This document shows positions 33,666 to 43,906 of a stretch of 64,000 bases of DNA, in pieces. A program made the translations under genes and the position numbers. The stretch is from Siphonodentalium dalli (lineage: Eukaryota; Mollusca; Scaphopoda; Gadilida; Siphonodentaliidae). The stretch covers positions 148,731,379 to 148,795,378 of the forward strand of contig CP136063.1 of NCBI GenBank assembly GCA_032622095.1, written 5' to 3'. The notes under the pieces were generated by a model. It worked only from the letters and a program-made list of their open reading frames with translations. It was not told the origin of the DNA and made no database searches. The stretch's first letter is position 1, and each line of letters begins with the position of its first letter.

Positions 33666-33908
33666 CCCTTTCTTTGCTGAATGGATTCTCAGTGAAAAAT
33701 GTATACATTGGAGTAGACTATAATTTATCTGGAGGGATTTTCAGGAAATATAATCCAATGACAGACGAACAAACAGATATTACAAGTCCCAAATATTCCT
33801 ATTAATTGGTTAGAATTTAGATAATAAAAATTAAACTTATTATCTCAGTGATTATCTGAACATTTTCTTAGGGAACTACTTGTCAATAAGTATTTAATTA
33901 AGAAACGT
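33666..33908. mobile_element. TTAA-type MITE, 243 bp
   Basis: TTAA at 33662-33665 and 33909-33912. GTATACATTGGAGTAGACTA, TATCTGGAGGGATTTTCAGG and CTGAACATTTTCTTAGGGA match the 14050 and 41157 elements. Confidence 0.75.
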
Positions 33909-33912
33909 TTAA

Positions 33913-34367
33913 ACTTTCATAAAAAAAACAATTAAATCTAACTCACAGCAATTTATCTGGAATTTTTCCAGAACAAGACTAAATTCCTTTTCTGTAAGAT
34001 GAATGGATATTTGCAAATAACATCGTTTTCATTGCATGTGCATGCATATAGGATAGTAAGTGGACGAATAATATTTCAAGTATGTACAATCTAGGGATGG
34101 GATTACAATCTAGGGATGGTATTACTATCTTGGGATGGGATATACAACTGGTGTATCGAGATACAGAATGCTGAAATACATGTGTTTTATCGGGTCAGAT
34201 AATATCGTGTATTCCTATATGCTCAAATGATGCTTGAACTGTGACCATTTGCACCTTCTACTGTGTGTTCATAGGTGCCTATAAATAATGGTGATGCATG
34301 CATTTTTTTGTTGAAATTAATAATAATGATGATGGCAATTTCAATCTGTTTTTTTTTACCAAACAAC
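33913..34367. other. Intron 8: no gene seen
   Basis: Short reiteration of ATCTAGGGATGGGATT around 34092-34140; otherwise unrecognised. Confidence 0.4.
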
Positions 34368-34490
34368 AAGGCTCCACAACCAGTACCTACCATACTAAAA
34401 CAAGGCTCCATAGCAACCAGTACATACCATACCAAAACAAGCCTCCATAGCAACAAGTACCTACCATACCAAAACAAGGAGCCATAGCAG
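34368..34490. repeat. About 38-bp minisatellite, three units
   Basis: Units of the form CAAGGCTCCATAGCAACCAG plus TACCTACCATACCAAAA are repeated three times with small changes. Confidence 0.75.
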
Positions 34491-34839
34491 AAGCACAGAT
34501 AATTTTGTCTAGGCCTCAGCATGTTCACTTCAGATATCTAGATATCCAGATACATATTCATATCGCAAACCTTGTATCGGGATATGTATCGTGACCAGAC
34601 CCATAACTCCCATGCCCAGTACAATCTTCTGCAATGAATTAGCTGCAAAGTGTTTAATAACATTTAATACCCCAGATTGACAAACTTGCTCACTTGTATA
34701 TCAGCCACTCCTCCTCATGGATACGGGAAGTTCAGCCACAATGTGACTATATTATTCTGACAGGATAATTCTACGGTTCTAACCCAGTACCCAATTTCAA
34801 TTTTGTAGACAGAGTACTCTTGGTACTTGCACTTTTAGA

Positions 34840-35990
34840 TCAACTTCACTTGTAAAGTTTGAGCTATTGCCATGGCTTGGTATCTGTCGTCCGTGTGTGC
34901 GTGTGTGTGTGTGGGGAGACATCCGTCAACAATTTCCATTAGCACAGGCTATAGGTCGTACCTTTGGTCGGATCATTATGAAATTTGTCATGGCTGTTGA
35001 CATTGACATTTAGATGGGAAAGAGTCATTTTGGGATCATTTCGGCCAAAAAACATGACCGCCAGTAGCCATCTTGGATTTTACTCTTTGCATGACTTTGG
35101 TCGGATCATCATGAAATTTATCATGGATGTTAACATTCACATGTACAGTAATGCCCTAAATAATCGATTCCTTAACCACAACAGAACTATGGTTATTTTT
35201 TTTAGATTTTGTCGGAAATATGGCTTGTTGCCATCTATCGAAAAGCTCTCAGTAAGAGCTTTCGTATGAATGGCAACAAGCTATATTTTCAACTGAATCC
35301 GGAAAAAGTACCCATAATTCAGCTGTGGTTAAGGAGTTGATAATTTAGGGCATTAATGTAAATGGGAAACAAGTCATTTTAGGATGTTAACATTGACATG
35401 TAGATGGGAACTCGTCATTTTGGGGTCATTTGGCCATAAAACATGGCAGTTGGCAACCATCTTGGATTTTACTCTTTGCATGACTAAATCGTTGTACCTT
35501 TTGTCGGATCATTATGAAATTTGTCATGGCTGTTAACATTGGCATTCACATGTAGATGGGAATGAGACATTTTGGGGTCATTCAGCCGAAAAACATGGCC
35601 GCCAGCACCCATCTTGGATTTCAAAATTCAATCCATTAGTGTGGGCTACAGGCCTGAGTGTTCGTCTGATCATCATGAAATTTGTTGTGCATGTTAATAT
35701 TGACATGAGATGGGAACGAGTCATTTTGGGGTCATTCTGCCATAAAACATGGCCACCGGTAGCCATCTTGGATTTTTCTCTTTGCATGACTTAATCTTTT
35801 GGCACGGTCTACAGGTCATACCTTTGACAGATCATCATGAAATTTGTCATGGATGTTAACATTGACATGTAGATGGGAACGAGTCATTTTGGGGTCATTC
35901 GGCAAAAAAATATGGCTGCCAGCTGCCATCTTGGATTTCAAATTCAATTCATCATTCCATTTATTGCTCATCACAAAAATTTTACTTCTT
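34840..35990. repeat. Hairpin-headed dispersed repeat (family A, copy 2)
   Basis: Starts with an imperfect hairpin (AGATCAACTTCACTTGTAAAGTTTGAGCT), then GAGCTATTGCCATGGCTTGG, a CTGTCGTCCGTGTG box and CATCCGTCAACAATTTCCAT. At least five modules follow with ATGAAATTTGTCATGG, TTAACATTGACATGTAGATG, AGTCATTTTGGGGTCATT and GCCATCTTGGATTT. Around 35150-35350 another hairpin unit with TTCCTTAACCACA/TGTGGTTAAGGA interrupts it. Confidence 0.65.
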
Positions 35991-36157
35991 CGCAAAGTTG
36001 AGCTACAGTGGCATAGACACTTTCATTATACATGTACACCCACTTTACAAAGACAAATGGGGTGGAGGATATACTGGATTGATGTTTCGGGTCCAGAAAG
36101 TGATGAAAGGGTTAAATGAATGTTTCTTGTTTCATGTCATACATTATATATTGACAG

Positions 36158-36228
36158 GTGTATAAATGAGTGGTTCCGGTGTGATGGCGAGGATGATTGT
36201 GGTGATAATCAAGATGAATTAAACTGTG
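36158..36228 (+). CDS. Exon 9: LDLa domain 1, remainder
   Basis: 71 bp. Acceptor TATTGACAG, donor GTAAGT at 36229. The first base completes Leu with exon 8, then 23 codons and one leftover base (phase 1). CINEWFRCDGEDDCGDNQDE then LNC gives LDLa cysteines 3-6 and the acidic Ca-binding cluster (CDGxDDCxDxxDE), all key residues present. LDLa modules bind ligands in lipoprotein-type receptors and occur in mosaic proteases. Confidence 0.88.
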
Positions 36229-36409
36229 GTAAGTCACATTGTCAGTTATTGTTACAAGAAACATGTTTTCAGGGAACTCTTAAAATTCTACCATCTATTT
36301 GCAAATGTGTCCATGAGTCATTGCATTCATTAATCTTTTTGTACAGATGATAAATTGAGAATGGACGGATGGAATTACATGACACTTGTTATTTAGTCTA
36401 GATTATTAG

Positions 36410-36654
36410 CCCTTCCATGACTGGAGCTTCCTGAAATTTTGTGAAAACCCTGTGCCAATGCATTCTGTTATATATGCGATTCTCATATATGGAGCCTCAC
36501 ATATATAAGAGAATATATTGGCCTAATAATATTTACCTTGATCTTGTAAGCCAGTGGATTCTCTTATATATCAGAGGCTCTCTATGGGAGAATCGCATAT
36601 ATAAGAGAATGCACTGGCACAGGACCTTTAATGCTGGTTCCCGTCATGAAAAGG
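36410..36654. mobile_element. TTAA-type MITE, about 245 bp
   Basis: Left border TTAG (36406-36409, one change from TTAA), right TTAA (36655-36658). Termini CCCTTCCATGACTGGAGC and CCGTCATGAAAAGG. Two inner hairpins of GCATTCTGTTATATATGCGA type. Related to 29382-29592. Confidence 0.7.
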
Positions 36655-37227
36655 TTAAAGGTTTACCAGACAACAATTTATTTTTATTTCCATCTTAACT
36701 ATTTCTTTCAGAATTCAGTTCCTGTTTTTTTTCTTCTTTTTTTCGTCTTTGCATCAATGACACAATTATCACAAACCAAATGATAAGTTAAGTTCACTCA
36801 CATTGAATCATATGAAGTCAGCATTTAGACATTGCAGATACATCATGATAATCAAATTTAAATCTAGATGTGTACATTTAATTGGTTTAGTCTGGTCCAA
36901 ATGTCAGTGATTAGTCAAAATTGGTAATATTAAGTCCCACAGAGCAAAGTTCCCGTCTTCAACACATTGAATGCAATCCGGAACTACTTCATGTTAAAGA
37001 TGCCAAGAGCTATGATTTAAAGAATATCAAAAACAAATTTGTGTTGTTAATAACTAAATATTCCGTGTTATTATTTACTGTATCAGTTTTAAACCACAAT
37101 TGTAATATCTATGATAATCATAGTCAAGTCTTGGGCTTACCTGATGGAAATGTGTGTAAAACAAAACAAGCATATCTGAAATCTTTTATCGAATTTGTGT
37201 ATGGCATATATAGAGGATCTCCAACGA
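36655..37227. other. Intron 9: no gene seen
   Basis: A 107-codon open stretch (36921-37244) has no recognisable domain and runs into the palindrome at its end. Confidence 0.4.
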
Positions 37228-37289
37228 GTTATGTTGTGATATAAGATTTTATGAAACGAGTTTCATAAAATCTTATATCACAACATAAC
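37228..37289. repeat. Perfect 62-bp palindrome
   Basis: Arms of 30 bp each (37228-37257 and 37260-37289) are exact inverted copies around a GA centre; arm starts GTTATGTTGTGATATAAGAT. Weak matching continues outward. It could form a cruciform; origin unknown. Confidence 0.95.
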
Positions 37290-37779
37290 GAGTTGAAGAT
37301 CTTGTATATCACATGGAAAAAAAATAAAGCTTTATGCCTTTTTAACAACATCAGCTCTGTAGAGAACATGCAAACTGTATACAATTCTTGTGTTGGCTCA
37401 GACGCTTCACCACTATACGTCAGTACTGTGCTACATGCGCAACGAAATATAGTCCCTTTTAGTTTCGTCTTTATTTGACGTCTATTGGGTTATTTATTGG
37501 TAACATTTGTCAACACTATAATTTTAATCAGAACAAATAATCAGTTTTCAATATTAATTATAAACAGAATGGTACGGAATCAAAATTACGTCACAGGCGC
37601 AGGTATACAATGAAAGTGATTACCGCTTGGACTATTTGCTATTTGCCAGATAAGACAGATAAGAAAATATGTAATGGATTTTCCAATGATATTATAGGGG
37701 TTTCATGTGATATATAGTCATATTCGATGAAAGATTCTCCTCAATTAAGACATGAATTATGTTAAGTCTATTTTTGCAG
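37290..37779. other. Intron 9 end: no gene seen
   Basis: AT-rich. Acceptor TATTTTTGCAG ends at 37779. Confidence 0.45.
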
Positions 37780-37871
37780 AATACAAGGTCGCATTGTATG
37801 ATAAATTCGAGAACAGCATGATTGATAATGTGGAAGCCAACGAGGTCTGGAGGACAATTCCAAAGGAGCTG
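37780..37871 (+). CDS. Exon 10: PAN/apple domain, N-terminal part
   Basis: Two bases complete Glu with exon 9, then 30 codons, phase 0; donor GTTTGT at 37872. The sequence YKVALYDKFENSMIDNVEAN then EVWRTIPKEL resembles the first strands of a PAN_1 (apple) domain. It has no cysteines on its own, so this exon alone would be a weak call. It is accepted because of the exact phase fit with exon 11, which holds the PAN cysteine core. Confidence 0.7.
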
Positions 37872-38699
37872 GTTTGTAAATTTTCTCCATTATCCTTGTT
37901 ATTACTCAGACCTTGTTCATCAGCTATAGTTATGCCCGACAAAGAAAGTTTGGCAGGGGATATACATAGAAGATCTCCAATGACTTGCAATTCTATATAA
38001 TTACAACTACTTTCGCTTTCACTTAAATGCGTGCATTTGATTGGTCAATGCCCTTAGATAAGCTTGGTAGCGACAATCTCTATCAGCCGAGTGAAATGTC
38101 GTTTCCCACATCACAATTTGCAGTGACGTCATTTCTTAAACGCATCCATAGTTACCATACAGTGAAAACAAAATTAACGAATTTGACTGATCAGTGAAAC
38201 TATGAAATGCGATAATTTGGTTGAGGATAAAGGATTCGTGCCAATACTAATATGACATGACAGTGGTATTGAGAGCATAGAATGCACCTTTGTAACAATT
38301 GTTTACTTTTCGAGTTTGTCACCGGAGACCACAAATTCGATGGGGAAGTTTGGGAACACCGCTTCGGAATTGCTATCGAGTCTGGGTGTCTTGATGACGC
38401 TAAAATCATTTTAAATAAGTGAAATTTACACCAGCAATTATAGTTTAATAGTTTGTGGGTGTGGCGTCTTGCTTTTGTGTAGTTGGAAAGTTTGAAACAG
38501 AGATTGAATTGTGTATGTGAACTTCCGGTCGGTCGACAAATTATTCTCGACCCAATTTCCCATTTTCCGTTAAAAGAGAAGATGAAGTCCAGACACATGT
38601 ATCACTTGGGTAATTTTACTATGTTTGTGTTTTTAATATAGTTTCTTCATAAAACTAGTTTAGTCACCAACTAATTTATGCGGATTGTTGTAATTATAA
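37872..38699. other. Intron 10 start: no gene seen
   Basis: An open stretch on the minus strand (38200-38598) has no recognisable domain. Nothing else supported. Confidence 0.4.
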
Positions 38700-38858
38700 G
38701 CAATCAACGTCATTTTCGATGCATCTGTCGGCGTATAGAAGTGTCTGATGCCGAACTACATACTTAGTATAATTTCGCTTCGCGAAATTATACAGTATGT
38801 AATTCAGCATCAAACACTTCTATACGCCGACAGATGCATTTAAAACGATGTTGATTGC
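38700..38858. mobile_element. Palindromic MITE-like element, 159 bp
   Basis: GCAATCAAC...GCATCTGTCGGCGTATAGAA runs inward from 38700, and the inverted copy ends GTTGATTGC at 38858. The centre is TTTCGCTTCGCGAAA. About 75 bp per arm with few mismatches. Confidence 0.8.
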
Positions 38859-38875
38859 ACATATAAAATTTATTA

Positions 38876-39058
38876 AACGAGTACACTCAATTTGATTCAA
38901 GCCGAGCTTTAGCGATGCTCGAATCAAATTTTTTGGAAAAGGTTAATAAATTTTGTATAGAATTGCCATGAATTTGAGATCCTTTTTATCACATTTTAGC
39001 AAGGAAACACGATCTCGAAACGGCATAATGTTTAAAATTATTTTGAGTGTACTCGTTA
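38876..39058. mobile_element. Short TIR element (ACGAGTACACTCA)
   Basis: AAACGAGTACACTCA at 38876 pairs with TGAGTGTACTCGTTA ending at 39058. An inner hairpin TTTGATTC/GAATCAAA lies near 38890-38928. It lies 18 bp from the previous palindrome. Confidence 0.7.
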
Positions 39059-39469
39059 GTCAGCTTGGGGGGGACAATATGCAACATGTTTTATCAGTTA
39101 ATTTCTTTTGATGTTGTAGGCTTATGGCCCTTAGAAAATTAATAAACCTCAGAAAAAAGCTGCCATTGTGGGAGATAGTGTGTTGCACATTTATATATAA
39201 CACCCCAACAACTTTTTGTTGCTCATGATCTATTATACCATATGGCTATTCTTTGTGCTCTCAGTAATACCTTATTTCTATCATATGATATGATATGTTA
39301 AAGCTGAATAGTGTTGGAACAGTTGGTTGCTTACACCAGCAACATTACAATGATGAGTGTATGATAATAACCTTTGTGTGAGGTCAGATTTCAATAGGGT
39401 TCTCATGATATTATTGAAACATTGAACAGTGAAAACAGTTAATTGTATAATATGAAAAGGAGGCGACTG
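39059..39469. other. Intron 10: no gene seen
   Basis: Probably includes 3' non-coding sequence of the Penelope-like element, but no border was seen. Confidence 0.4.
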
Positions 39470-40893
39470 TTAAAAGTCCTTCTTGTTAATGCCCCATGGT
39501 TGGAGGGTGCGGAGAGTGAAGATCCACTCAATTTCTCTTTCTTTGCGAGCAATGGTACTGCATTCAGATAAAGGGTCGGATTTGAGGATGTCAATAATTT
39601 GGTATTTTACGTTGTGTGGACCGTGTCCGTTTAGGTTAAAATGCAGGGCTACCGGTTTGTTGCGGTAGTGTTTAATGTCTGCATAGTGTTCAGATAGACG
39701 TACGTTGACTTCCCTTTTGGTTTCTCCGACATATTGTTTGTTGCACTGGGAACGTGTGCATTCGGTGAATGGGTTGGGTATGACCCGCCCTGTGATACCT
39801 TGGTTTTGTGGCAATTTCGCCCATACAACGAAGTCTGATATGTTTTTGTTGCGTCTGCGAGCCATGATGGGTGGCTCAGTGAAAATCGTGCAGTATCGGG
39901 CTGACGTCATTAAAAGAGGCCAATGGTTTCTGATATGTCCGAATATGCGATAGGATTCAGGGTGGTGTGAGGTGACGAATGGTAAGGTGTCTTCGTTGGT
40001 GACCTTCTCCTTATGTTGGAGGAGGTCATCTCTGTTGCATTCTGCTGCACGTTTGATTGCTAAGTCGATGTTAAAGGGAGCATAGCCTTGATTTAGGAAG
40101 TACTCTTTGAATCGTAAGGCTGTGTCCCAGAAGTCTGGGAGTTCGCTGTAAATGCGTCGTATACGTAGCATTTGGCTGTATGGTATGCCTTCGAACATGC
40201 TTTTGGGGTGGCAGGAGTTTGCTTTGAGATAGGCATGTGTATCAGTGGGTTTGGTATGAACCGACGTTAGCAACTTACCGTTTTTACGGGTGACCTTGAC
40301 ATCCAGGAAATTGATTGAGTCCGTGCTGTGCTCTGATGTGAATTTGATGGTGGGATGAGAGTCGTTAAAGTGCTGGATGAAATCCAGTAGCGACTGTTCG
40401 CCGTGGGTCCAAATGACAAAAATGTCGTCGATGTACCGTAGATATAGAAACGGTTGGGATGAGCTAGTTTGTAATAGTTTGTGTTCTAGTTCGCCCATAA
40501 ACATATTAGCGTATGATGGTGCAACTTTTGTGCCCATGGCTGTGCCCCCGATTTGGAGGTAGTGTTCGCCGTTGAAGGTGAAATTATTGCAATGGAGGAC
40601 TAGCCTTAAGAGAGTGAGGAGACTGGTGTATTCTAAAGACCACTTGGGTTTGTGTCTTAAGAGGCATTTAAATATAGCCACTTGTCCTTCCCTGTTTGGG
40701 ATTCTGGTGTACAGTTGAGTTACATCTAGTGTGCACAGGATGAAATCCTTTGGGAGGTTCCTGAGTTTGGATAGTGTATGCAGGAAGTGAGTGGTGTCGC
40801 GTAAGTAACTGGGGTATTGGCGGACGAACGGTTTGATGTGTTCGTCAATGAAGCTACTGATTTTCTCTGTGGGAGAACATCTGATAAAAGAAG
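39470..40893 (-). mobile_element. Penelope-like element: reverse transcriptase and GIY-YIG endonuclease (5'-truncated)
   Basis: Reading from about 40893 on the minus strand, a single frame runs to the TAA at 39470 (about 470 codons, the last 403 from the Met at 40681). SPTEKISSFIDEHIKPF, ILCTLDVTQLYT (motif A), GTAMGTKVAPSYANMFM (motif B) and LRYIDDIFVIW (motif C, YIDD) are RT motifs of Penelope-like elements. The C-terminal CNKQYVGETKREVNVRLSEH and ALHFNLNGHG are the GIY-YIG nuclease that nicks target DNA. A TAA upstream of SPTEK marks the broken 5' side, and the RT N-terminus is absent. The rest is free of stops and frameshifts, suggesting recent insertion. It lies antisense in intron 10. 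Confidence 0.9.
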
Positions 40894-41156
40894 TCGATTA
40901 CAACAGGCACTCAACAATGGAACAACATGCGATATATATCTCATGCTGTGTCTCGTGCAACACGAGAACAGGATGCGATATCTCACTCAGTGTGTATTCG
41001 AATCCGAATATATAAGGATATCCCGCTGATTGACACCCTCCCTGGAGATTCATCCTCGCATTTATTTTTAATTGTATAATATATATAGGACTTAACTTTT
41101 CATATATTTGGGGACTGTTCATTCATTGTGAATTTACGTAACTTATCTATTGTTAA
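40894..41156. other. Intron 10: no gene seen
   Basis: The minus-strand frame of the Penelope-like element is closed here; nothing else recognised. Confidence 0.4.
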
Positions 41157-41423
41157 CCCTTTCTATACTAAATGTATTCTTCCACCCAGTTATAACAGTT
41201 TATATTGGAATGGTCTATTATTTATTGGAGGGGGTGTTTAGGATAAATGATCAGACAGACAGACAAAAAGAAAGTAGAAATGCAGAAAGATTCATATTCA
41301 TTGATGGGAAATGTTCAGATAATAAGTTCAATAAATGACTTATGGTCATTGGTTGAACTTGTTATCTGAACATTTACTGAAGGATAACTACTACTCATCA
41401 ATGAGTGTTTAGTATAGAAAGGG
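41157..41423. mobile_element. TTAA-type MITE, 267 bp
   Basis: TTAA at 41153-41156 and 41424-41427; termini CCCTTTCTATACTAAATG and TTTAGTATAGAAAGGG. Best-preserved member of the family also at 14050, 33666 and 61787. Confidence 0.85.
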
Positions 41424-41487
41424 TTAATGAATTACATTGATCAACGATCTTGTGGATAAAAACACTATCAATATATTTGCTCTTCAG

Positions 41488-41644
41488 TGTGCTCGATTCT
41501 GTCTGAACAGGAAGGACTTTGTTTGCAAGTCATTCACCTACAGTCCGGCTGAACGAACTTGTTTCCTGATGGAGGTCAATAGAGAAGCTACAGGACTGAG
41601 TTCAGCTAATCAGTATGACTACTATGAGCTACGTAGTCAAGCAT
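41488..41644 (+). CDS. Exon 11: PAN/apple domain, cysteine core
   Basis: Acceptor TTGCTCTTCAG, phase 0 start as exon 10 requires; 52 codons plus one base; donor GTAAGT at 41645. CARFCLNRKDFVCKSFTYSP and AERTCFLM follow the PAN_1 pattern C-x3-C-x7-C-x3-F-x-Y-x7-C, and the domain closes with NQYDYYELRSQA (typical YDYYE end). Four cysteines are expected and all are seen. PAN domains mediate protein or carbohydrate binding in extracellular proteins such as HGF and plasma kallikrein. The leftover T joins exon 12 as Ser. Confidence 0.88.
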
Positions 41645-42081
41645 GTAAGTCGATGTCAAAGCTGAGTACATGTTGTTTTATAAGTTAAGTGAAGGTATGC
41701 TACAATACATGTTTCTTTCTGTGTTGGTATACTCTGCAACTAAAGTCCCATACAGACGTCGATGCGAGCATCACAATTTTTGCATCAATAGCATCAAAAT
41801 AGTCTTGTGGAAATTCCGTCATTCTTCCGTCATCCTCTCGTTTGTTTTGCATTTTTCAAAAGCCAATTTGGCAGCAAGTTATCCCATATGGTATATGTGG
41901 TAGTTTCCCCCGCAAGGGCCTGTGGGCTTACTGGTCCAACACATCAGTCACTAACACTGAAATAGTTTGTTTTAATGCTATCTGATAAAAAATAAAATGC
42001 CAATTTAATTATTCCATTCACTTGTAAATGGGTCGTCTATCAATAGCTCTTATTTTGCCATGGCTATCAATGCTGAATCAA
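41645..42081. other. Intron 11 start: no gene seen
   Basis: AT-rich, no recognisable content before the hAT-like element. Confidence 0.4.
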
Positions 42082-42089
42082 CCCATCTA

Positions 42090-42543
42090 CAGGGTTCACG
42101 CTGGGATAGACCAAATTTTCGAGAATGTCCAAAAACAGTCTCGTTTGACCAAAAAGTTTGTTTTTACCTTAAAATTAAAAAACCCATCCAAATTGACTTT
42201 GTATCAGAAGTGACATGAGAATTAAATTTATAGTATAATTATCTGCTAATTGATTAGGCAATACAGCTTAAAGGGTAACAAAAATGCAATAAAACAGTAA
42301 TGAAGATTAACACTTTTGAATCCTTTGTCTGTCATAAGGCTGAATGGTAGATGGTGGGTAGTGGTATATTGTGGGATTAAAGAAGTATATATATGGTATT
42401 TGAAGGTATGAACATAATTATATAGAATGTTGGATGTTAAATACTAGTAAAACGAAAATATTAACTTTTTGCGAGACCAGAAAAAAAAAGCCAAACAAAA
42501 ATCAGAATTGGCCAAAAGATTTTTCGCCGTAGCGTGAACACTG
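42090..42543. mobile_element. hAT-like MITE, 454 bp
   Basis: Termini CAGGGTTCACGCT and AGCGTGAACACTG. The flanks CCCATCTA (42082-42089) and CCCATCCA (42544-42551) match at 7 of 8 positions, as for an old hAT target duplication. Homologous to 9174-9562. No ORF. Confidence 0.8.
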
Positions 42544-42577
42544 CCCATCCATGTGTCATCTTTATGTGGCACCGTTT

Positions 42578-42850
42578 TACATATATCTCCAATTCATTTG
42601 GAGATATCTCCAATTCATTAACAGATATCCAATTATTATGAAGATATCTCCAATTGATAAGGAGATATCTCCATATTAATATGAAGATATCTCTAAATCA
42701 CTAGCAGTTATCTGTTAATTCATTAGGAAATATCTCTCAATCACTAGCAGATATTTTCAAATCAACATGATTTACAGATATATGTTAAATCAGCTGGCAG
42801 ATATCTGCAAATCATTAACAGATATCTGTTAATTCATTGGGAGATATAGT
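42578..42850. repeat. AGATATCT palindrome satellite, block 1
   Basis: A dozen or so copies of (G/C)AGATATCT(C/G) or close variants, spaced about 18-25 bp by AT-rich linkers such as CCAATTCATT. Each core is itself a palindrome. Same motif at 47.42-47.73 and 48.49-48.97 kb. Confidence 0.8.
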
Positions 42851-43906
42851 CAATTTCAGTTAATTGCATATCGTTTAAATGCATATTTCGGCTATTTGCA
42901 TAAAATATGCATGCACCAAACCATTTTCTCATAAAAAGACTATTTTTTAATCGTTTATTTGCATAAGGGTCAGACTCTATTCCGTTTTTATGCATACAAA
43001 AATCGCCCAAAAATGTTGATGAGAAGGGGTAAAAAGTCACCTCATGGTGCCGAAATTATAGCAATTTGTCAAAATATTTACTTTGAAAAACGTATTTTAT
43101 GGGGGGGGGAGGGGGGGGGGGGGAAAACTTAATACAAAGTTGGTAACAATGACCATCGCGAGAACAACGGCAGTTTTCAGTTTTATTACACACATGCTTT
43201 TCTATCTCTTCTAACATACATACACAGACATTTTCTGTATGTTTACATATTTCCTTGCGAATTGCATGATTTCTCAAAAATTTGTATATTTAATTGTTTG
43301 TTTGAGTTGTGTCTGCTTCATAAAAAAAACGTTTGTAAACACATGCAGTTCCAGTTGCAATTCAGATAAGTGAAAGGAAGGAAGTTTCCGGGAATTCCAT
43401 CAACGAAGTGTCAAGACGCCGACTAAACACATGGCGTTTGTAATCACCGGCGCAATTGATTCCTGGAATTTATGTCAGATTCAAATAATCCTATTGTAAG
43501 ATAAAATAATATTTCCAGGAATTCTATCAGATTAAGAGAATCTGTTGAATTGTGTCAGCTTCAGAAAATGCAAGTTTGTAAACCACCTGCGCAATTATTC
43601 CAGTTTCCCCAGGGGGGGGGGGGGGGTGGGGGGGGGGGGGGGGGGGGGGGGCAGGAAAAAAACTACAGACACAGGGTGGAAAAAACTGTTTTCTTCGGTT
43701 TGGGTACCCCCCCCCCCCCTCAAACAGCAAAAACTGCAGTATTTTTCCACTGACCATTTGCCCCCCCCCCACCCCACCCCACCCCCCCCCAGAAAAATCA
43801 AATCTACCCCAGCCAGCCGACAACAACTCGGTTTGACCGGAAACTGAAAAAAACACCGGAGTTGTGTATATCATAAATTGTTACAATTCACGAGAAGGTG
43901 CTTGGT
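42851..43906. repeat. Low-complexity G/C-run region
   Basis: G-runs at 43101-43123 and 43612-43651 (one T inside) and C-runs at 43707-43719 and 43761-43790. Apparent Gly- or Pro-rich open frames across them are artefacts. The segments near 43310-43460 and 43540-43600 are loosely similar (GTTTGTAAAC, TCAGCTTCA). Confidence 0.8.

Noticed and set aside
36921-37244. 107-codon open frame (+)
   Set aside because: No domain; its C-terminus is encoded by one arm of the perfect palindrome.
38200-38598. 132-codon open frame (-)
   Set aside because: No recognisable motif and it is antisense in an intron; could be relic sequence but nothing supports a gene.
43527-43874. Gly- and Pro-rich open frames on both strands
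   Set aside because: They arise solely from long G and C runs.
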